Shown here: in pieces, positions 59,517-64,000 of the stretch
Layout: each line of letters starts with the position of its first letter
Numbering within the stretch: the first letter of the stretch is position 1
NCBI GenBank assembly: GCA_004193205.1
Contig: RZUM01000013.1
Location: 77,937-141,936, forward strand
Length of the DNA stretch: 64,000 bases
Reading direction: 5' to 3'
Origin: Gordonia sediminis
GTDB lineage: Bacteria > Actinomycetota > Actinomycetes > Mycobacteriales > Mycobacteriaceae
Notes under the pieces: model-generated
What the model was told of the DNA's origin: nothing
The model's input: the letters and a program-made list of their open reading frames with translations, nothing else
Databases searched by the model: none
Program-made: the position numbers and the translations under genes

Positions 59517-60577
59517 GATCGGGCAACCCCCGTGACGTCCGCGGAATTGACCGGGCACGGCGCCCCGGCCGCGCGAAGACTCCCGGCGACTGCATCCAGC
59601 ACGGAGAGCACTCGGAGACCGGCCGCCCCGTCGGTGCGAGCTGGGCGTTTGTCGCGGATGGCTCCCGCGAATTCGGTGACCACATTGGCGAGCGCCTCGC
59701 GCTCTTCGAGTGCCGGGGCCCAGGTGTCACCCAGCCGGTACGAGATGTGGGACGCGCGGGCGTCGGCGGTCTCCTTGGATTGGAGTTCAAGGTCGACGCC
59801 ACGGTCGTAGATACTGACGCGCTGTTGCGGGTTGAGGTCGTCCCACACCAGCGTTCGCTTGGTGCCGCCGACGACCATCCGGCGGATCTTGGTCGGGCTC
59901 AGCCAATTGACATGGACGTGTGCGATCGCGCCATTGGCGAGCGGCAGTGTCAGATAGCCGATGCACGCCTTTCCCGTCTGCAGGGGGTCGGCCCCGTGCG
60001 CGGCCACCGATGCCACGGCGAGGCCGCCGGGCAGGACGAAGTCGATGATCGAAAGATCGTGGGGTGCGAGATCCCAGAACACGTCGACGTCGGGCTGGAT
60101 GAGACCCAGGTTGATCCGGACGCTATCGATGAACAGCACATCTCCGATAAATCCGTCCTCGATGAGCTCATGGATCTTGAGCACGGCCGGCGTGTAGCAG
60201 TAGGTGTGGTCGGCCATGAGGACGAGCCCGCGTTCCCGTGCTTCGGCTACCATTTCGGCGCCACCCTCGCGGGTGTCGGCGAGAGGCTTCTCGACCAGCA
60301 CGTGCTTACCGGCTTCGAGTGCCGCCATCACGATGGCCTTGTGGGTACGGGCGGGTGTGGCCACGGCAACCGCGTCCACGGTGGGGTCCGCCAGGACTTC
60401 CTCAAGACTGCCCGTTACTGGGATATCTCCCAGGCGGTCGGAAAGACCACGGGCGCGTTCAATGTCGAGGTCGCAGATGTAGGCCAGTTTCCAGTTGGAG
60501 GAAGAGCGGAAGTTGCGGGCGAGGTTCGGGCCCCAATAGCCCGCCCCCACCACGGCCACCTTGAGTCGTTCAGACAC
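59513..60577 (-). CDS. Gfo/Idh/MocA oxidoreductase, WlbA/WbpB-like
   Basis: 354 residues from a GTG at 60577 with GGGAGA 9-10 bases upstream; an ATG at 60625 would add a poor leader. LKVAVVGAGYWGPNLARNF is the NAD fold, HVLVEKPLADTREGG (EKPL 96-99) the family catalytic motif, and DLAPHDLSIIDFVLPG the conserved His/Asp helix. In 2,3-diacetamido uronic acid synthesis this family oxidises C3 of UDP-GlcNAcA, before an aminotransferase and WlbB-type acetyltransferase, all found nearby. First gene of the leftward operon. Substrate inferred from context. Confidence 0.85.
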   Translation of the reverse strand: MSERLKVAVVGAGYWGPNLARNFRSSSNWKLAYICDLDIERARGLSDRLGDIPVTGSLEEVLADPTVDAVAVATPARTHKAIVMAALEAGKHVLVEKPLADTREGGAEMVAEARERGLVLMADHTYCYTPAVLKIHELIEDGFIGDVLFIDSVRINLGLIQPDVDVFWDLAPHDLSIIDFVLPGGLAVASVAAHGADPLQTGKACIGYLTLPLANGAIAHVHVNWLSPTKIRRMVVGGTKRTLVWDDLNPQQRVSIYDRGVDLELQSKETADARASHISYRLGDTWAPALEEREALANVVTEFAGAIRDKRPARTDGAAGLRVLSVLDAVAGSLRAAGAPCPVNSADVTGVARS

Positions 60578-60703
60578 CTGCAAAGTATCTCCCACCACAG
60601 GGTCCGACTGGAGTCGATTGTCCAACCAGCGACGACAGGTTCAGGCCCGACCTGCCCGGACACGGAACTGAAAGGTACTGATCAGCGCCGACGTGGTCGT
60701 TTG

Positions 60704-61654
60704 TTAGTAGTAGTAAGGGAAAGCCTCCCACTCCGGGCTGCGTTTCTCGAGGAACGCATCCCGCCCCTCGACCGCCTCGTCGGTCATGTACGCCAGTCGT
60801 GTCGCCTCCCCGGCGAACACCTGCTGGCCCATGAGTCCGTCGTCGGTGAGGTTGAACGCGAACTTGAGCATCCGTTGCGCGGTCGGCGACTTGCCGTTGA
60901 TCTTCCGGCCCCACTCGATGGCGGTGGTCTCCAGATCGGCGTGGTCGACGACGCGGTTGACCGCACCCATCTGATGCATGGTCTCGGCGTCGTAGGCCTC
61001 ACCGAGGAAGAAGATCTCCCGGGCGAACTTCTGGCCGACCTGCTTGGCCAGGTAGGCGCTGCCGTAGCCGGCGTCGAAAGACCCCACGTCGGCGTCGGTC
61101 TGCTTGAACCGGGCGTGTTCGCGCGAGGCCAGGGTCAGGTCGCAGACCGCGTGCAGTGAGTGCCCGCCACCGGCGGCCCAGCCGTTGACCACAGCGATAA
61201 CGACCTTGGGCATTGTGCGGATGAGGCGCTGCACCTCGAGGATGTGCAGCCGTCCGCCCTCTGCCTTCACCCGCGCCTCGTCGACGCCCTCCACGCCGGC
61301 CGCCGCGACGTCAGAATCGTGGCTGGTGGCGTACTGGTAGCCCGACCGCCCGCGGATGCGCTGATCGCCGCCGCTGCAGAACGCCCAGCCGCCGTCCTTA
61401 GGGCTCGGCCCGTTGCCAGTCAGCAGGACGGTTCCGACGTCGGGAGACCGTCGCGCGTGGTCGAGGGCGCGGTACAGCTCGTCGACGGTGTGCGGGCGGA
61501 AGGCGTTGCGCACCTCCGGCCGGTCGAAGGCGATGCGGACGATGCCGTTCGCCCGCCCTTCGCCGCTGTGGCGGTGGTAGGTGATGTCGGTGAAGTCGAA
61601 CCCCGCGACAGTGGTCCATGAGTCCGGATCGAACGGCTGAAAATCGGCAGGCAT
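60704..61654 (-). CDS. menB: 1,4-Dihydroxy-2-naphthoyl-CoA synthase
   Basis: 316 residues from the ATG at 61654. Crotonase fold with FTDITYHRH, VRIAFDRPEVRNAFRPHTVDELYRAL, GWAFCSGGDQRIRG, VVNGWAAGGGHSLHAVCDLTLAS, FDAGYGSAYLA and the C-terminal EWEAFPYYY. The long insertion near GYQYATSHDSDVAAAGVEGVDEARV is typical of actinobacterial MenB. Cyclises o-succinylbenzoyl-CoA in menaquinone synthesis. Separated from menE by the polysaccharide region. Monocistronic leftward, as far as seen. Confidence 0.95.
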   Translation of the reverse strand: MPADFQPFDPDSWTTVAGFDFTDITYHRHSGEGRANGIVRIAFDRPEVRNAFRPHTVDELYRALDHARRSPDVGTVLLTGNGPSPKDGGWAFCSGGDQRIRGRSGYQYATSHDSDVAAAGVEGVDEARVKAEGGRLHILEVQRLIRTMPKVVIAVVNGWAAGGGHSLHAVCDLTLASREHARFKQTDADVGSFDAGYGSAYLAKQVGQKFAREIFFLGEAYDAETMHQMGAVNRVVDHADLETTAIEWGRKINGKSPTAQRMLKFAFNLTDDGLMGQQVFAGEATRLAYMTDEAVEGRDAFLEKRSPEWEAFPYYY

Positions 61655-61777
61655 GGGGTCAGGGTATCCATGGCCTACCTGCCGTCGGCCGGCCACACTC
61701 GATTTACGGCACATCGACGCTGCATATGTATCGCAAATCCCATTGCTTCCCGTTACTTACTAAGTCAAAGTATTTAC

Positions 61778-61930
61778 ATGTCCGTTTACATCGGCGTAGC
61801 GTTGATCGTCACCGTCTGGGTGATGATCGCCGTCGTCGGTGCCCTGGTCGTGGGTCGTGCGGTGGTGTTGCGGGATCGCCACGAGACCCCTCGTCGACCG
61901 GAGGAATCCTCCTCGAAGCCCCCTCACTGA
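61778..61930 (+). CDS. Small single-pass membrane protein, paralogue 3 of 3
   Basis: 50 residues from the ATG at 61778. Hydrophobic segment 4-26 (YIGVALIVTVWVMIAVVGAL), then VVGRAVVLRDRHETPRRPEESSSKPPH. It aligns end to end with the product of 727-885 (ALIV-x-x-W, VIGR/VVGR, RDRxExPR). The ribosome site is weak (AAAG). The A+T-richer stretch before it (61735-61777) may hold the promoter. Lies between menB and the thioesterase gene. Function unknown. Confidence 0.6.
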   Translation: MSVYIGVALIVTVWVMIAVVGALVVGRAVVLRDRHETPRRPEESSSKPPH

Positions 61931-62003
61931 CAGAGTCCGATCGGGGCCTCATCATCCGCGGGGTGGGTCTGCGGACCGCCGCATTGGTCGTTACCTTTGG
62001 TAA

Positions 62004-62654
62004 ATGATCGACGGCCCCGACATCTCCGAAAACCCTGACGACGAGGATCCGCACGAAGGTGGGTTCCGTGCCCACACCGCTATCACCACGTCGCGCGGCG
62101 GACCACGGTACGGCGAGTTCAGCGAGCAGGTCCGCACACTGATGGACAACGCCCGGCACGCCTGCCCGACGCCGGAGATGGCCGACGAACTCATCGACGA
62201 TCTCAAGAAGATCAACGACAAGCTGGCCACCGTCCGCATCGACGAATGGCATTCGCCGGCAGGCACCCGCATCGACCTGCCGTCGCGCGGCAACATCACC
62301 CTGCCGCCGTATGAGGTGATCGACTTCGGGCCGGACGGAGTGACCACGACGCTGACCTTCCGCGACTTCCACCTCGGTGGCAACGCCGCGGCGCACGGCG
62401 GTCACATCGCAGTGGCCTTTGACGACCTGGGCGGTTTCGCCTCTGCGCTCGCCATCGAGGGTGTGAGCCGCACGGCGTACCTGACGGTTCAGTACCGTTC
62501 GATCACGCCACTGAACACACCGCTGCGGGCCCGCACCTGGGCCGAGAAAGTCGAGGGGCGCAAGGTGTTCATCAAGGGGACGCTGCACGACGGGGACCGG
62601 CTGTGCGCGGAGATGGACGCGTTGTTCATCAAGCTGAATCCGGGGCAGCCGTAG
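62004..62654 (+). CDS. PaaI-family hotdog thioesterase
   Basis: 216 residues. The first 90 are mostly polar and helical (DEDPHEGGFRAH, EMADELIDDLKKINDKL); the hotdog domain runs about 95-212 with HLGGNAAAHGGHIAVAFDDLGGFASAL, TAYLTVQYRSITPLNTPLRA and VEGRKVFIKGTLHDGDRLCAEMDALF. His/Gly/Asp near the central helix are those of PaaI/Them4-type acyl-CoA thioesterases. Beside menB it could hydrolyse DHNA-CoA, but menaquinone DHNA-CoA thioesterases are diverse and this is only an inference. Confidence 0.8.
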   Translation: MIDGPDISENPDDEDPHEGGFRAHTAITTSRGGPRYGEFSEQVRTLMDNARHACPTPEMADELIDDLKKINDKLATVRIDEWHSPAGTRIDLPSRGNITLPPYEVIDFGPDGVTTTLTFRDFHLGGNAAAHGGHIAVAFDDLGGFASALAIEGVSRTAYLTVQYRSITPLNTPLRARTWAEKVEGRKVFIKGTLHDGDRLCAEMDALFIKLNPGQP

Positions 62655-62846
62655 GCGGTGGGCTTACGGCCAACCTGGTAACTGGTAACTGCGTCCGGGT
62701 GACGCGGCGTTGGGGCGACCTCGAAGAGGCGCCTTCCGCTCTTTCAGATCCTCTGAACGGGCGATTGATGTCCGACTTGTCGCCGACGTACGCTTTGCCG
62801 GTTGCTTGACGCTGGTGTCAAGCCGGGAATTGGGGGAACACCAATC

Positions 62847-64000
62847 ATGGTGGCAGGTAACCGGAAACAGCGGAGGGCGCGCGAGCGAAGCGAGGTCCGG
62901 AAGTCGCGTGGCATGCAGAAGGCGGTCGTGGCCCTGAGTGCGGGTATTGCGGTCGGCGTCGGAGCTGCGGGTGGTGCGGGCGCGGAGACGATTCAGTCGC
63001 TGGCGATCTCTCAGAACAGCTACACAACCGTCGAGAATCTGATCGTCATCGCCGACAACCTTGGGCGAACTCAGATCGCGCTGCTGGCCCCGGCCGGGTC
63101 GGTCTTGCCGGAGGGTTGGGTGCCGGTGGTTACCAGTGAGTTGTCGACGAGCACCGAGCAGCTCAACTTCCTCGAGGCACTCACCCAGGGCGGCCAACTG
63201 CTGCTCGCCGTGACCGACACCGGCCATGTTCCGGGCGCCTCGACGGCGCTGTCGGGTGTCAGTCCGCTGGTGGCACAGGGCCTCGCCGGACTACCGCTGG
63301 TCGACACCCTCGGCAGCGGGGCGACGGTGTACGGGAAGATGTTATCCGCGCTGGTCCAACTCAACCTCATCAACGGCAATACGGTCATCCAGAACGGACT
63401 CGCCGACTTTGACGAGCTCATCGGAGGCAACAAGGTCACTCAGGACGCCGGTCAACTCACCGGAATCCCATCGATCGACGACGCAATGGGCTTCTGGACC
63501 GGTAGCCGCACCACCTCGAACTGGACGGGCACCGTCAACTGGCTGGGTGCCGGCGGCAGCACCTGGATCAGCCAGGACCAGGTGGCGATGGACGGGGTCA
63601 CCTCCGAGCAGCTCAAGGACTTGTTCGGGCAGAACTTGAACCAGCCTGATGCGCTGGTGGTGGCGAACGGTTCAAACGAGCGGGTCCAGACCGGAACCGA
63701 GACGGTCACTCTCATCCCAGCCCAGCCGGCGCAACCCGAGCACAAGGAATGTCTCGGATGGTTCTGCTGGACAGTTCCCGCGACCCCGGAGATTCCCGCA
63801 GTCACCGTGGAGGTCCCGACGTACGACACTCAATGGGTCGGTGAGACCGACTCCGATGGCAAACAGATCTACACCACCACTTATGACCCGAACGCTGAGG
63901 TCTCCAAAGCGCTGGCCGCCCTCGACGGCATCGACATCGGCGGTTTCTCGATCACACAGCGCGAGGCCGGCGGCGCGTACACCGGAGCGCTGGGCGGTAA
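62847..64000 (+). CDS. Start of a large exported protein, cut by the window edge
   Basis: 384 residues are visible, with no stop before the right edge. The ATG at 62847 has GGGGGA 10 bases upstream. A basic start (NRKQRRARERSEVRKSR) and hydrophobic helix (AVVALSAGIAVGVGAAGGAGA, about 27-49) form a signal peptide cut before ETIQ. The mature part is rich in Gly, Ser, Thr and Asn with two Cys (ECLGWFCW). It has low charge and repeated Ile/Val/Leu patches, like actinobacterial wall-associated or PE-PPE-like exported proteins. It could be a long repeat protein. No family recognised. Confidence 0.7.
   Translation, partial: MVAGNRKQRRARERSEVRKSRGMQKAVVALSAGIAVGVGAAGGAGAETIQSLAISQNSYTTVENLIVIADNLGRTQIALLAPAGSVLPEGWVPVVTSELSTSTEQLNFLEALTQGGQLLLAVTDTGHVPGASTALSGVSPLVAQGLAGLPLVDTLGSGATVYGKMLSALVQLNLINGNTVIQNGLADFDELIGGNKVTQDAGQLTGIPSIDDAMGFWTGSRTTSNWTGTVNWLGAGGSTWISQDQVAMDGVTSEQLKDLFGQNLNQPDALVVANGSNERVQTGTETVTLIPAQPAQPEHKECLGWFCWTVPATPEIPAVTVEVPTYDTQWVGETDSDGKQIYTTTYDPNAEVSKALAALDGIDIGGFSITQREAGGAYTGALGG

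Noticed and set aside
59747-61159. Long plus-strand open frame (470 codons)
   Set aside because: Antisense to the Gfo/Idh/MocA gene and menB; no motif of its own.
1-64000. tRNA, rRNA, riboswitch or CRISPR genes
   Set aside because: No cloverleaf, conserved rRNA stretch, known aptamer or spaced repeat array was seen on reading; a covariance-model scan was not possible.

Overview
The window is high-G+C actinobacterial chromosome, most likely from a mycolic-acid genus of the Mycobacteriales such as Gordonia or a close relative. The main evidence is gene order. menE, a DUF3349 protein, a small membrane protein and pitA follow one another as in the Mycobacterium tuberculosis Rv0542c-Rv0545c block. 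menB, an F420-dependent luciferase-like oxidoreductase and an Rv1355c-like ThiF/nitroreductase fusion are also present. The genus is an inference; no rRNA or tRNA gene was seen.

Layout. (1) 0-1.8 kb: the tail of a possible AbiEi-like antitoxin with broken reading frames behind it, two small paralogous membrane proteins, and a small exported protein. (2) 1.9-9.6 kb: a carrier-protein aminoacylation island. A leftward operon encodes an acyl carrier protein, a DUF1839 protein, a GH2 glycosidase, an AcpS-type phosphopantetheinyl transferase and a methyltransferase. Divergent from it are an acyl-CoA dehydrogenase and an amino acid:[carrier protein] ligase, a class II aminoacyl-tRNA synthetase homologue. 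A clean palindrome lies between the two arms. (3) 9.6-14.1 kb: housekeeping menE/DUF3349/membrane protein/pitA and the F420 oxidoreductase. (4) 14.2-25.3 kb: first polysaccharide module, with flippase, polymerase, beta-helix lipoprotein, three glycosyltransferases, a chain-length protein with a kinase-like but motif-less cytoplasmic domain, and an odd tandem alpha/beta hydrolase. (5) 25.4-34.0 kb: the Rv1355c-like gene with a divergent acyltransferase-like gene, a diguanylate cyclase, a polyprenyl-phosphate sugar transferase, an EAL phosphodiesterase, a YdcF protein and a LysR regulator. (6) 34.2-60.6 kb: second polysaccharide module, with a second initiating sugar transferase, WecG/WecC/WecB for ManNAcA, two further Wzz-like proteins, a polymerase/ligase, a second flippase, many glycosyltransferases, a second beta-helix protein, an asparagine-synthase-like protein, and aminotransferase, N-acetyltransferase, epimerase and oxidoreductase genes that fit an acetamido-sugar or diacetamido-uronic acid. 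(7) 60.7-64 kb: menB, a third small membrane paralogue, a PaaI-type thioesterase, and the start of a large exported protein cut by the window edge.

How it fits together: about 46 kb of exopolysaccharide or capsule genes sits between menE/pitA and menB. The machinery is duplicated (two initiating transferases, two flippases, two polymerases, three Wzz-like proteins), so either two glycans are made or two loci have merged. Two c-di-GMP enzymes on either side of one initiating transferase suggest second-messenger control. The least understood parts are the aminoacyl-carrier-protein island and the three-member small membrane protein family.
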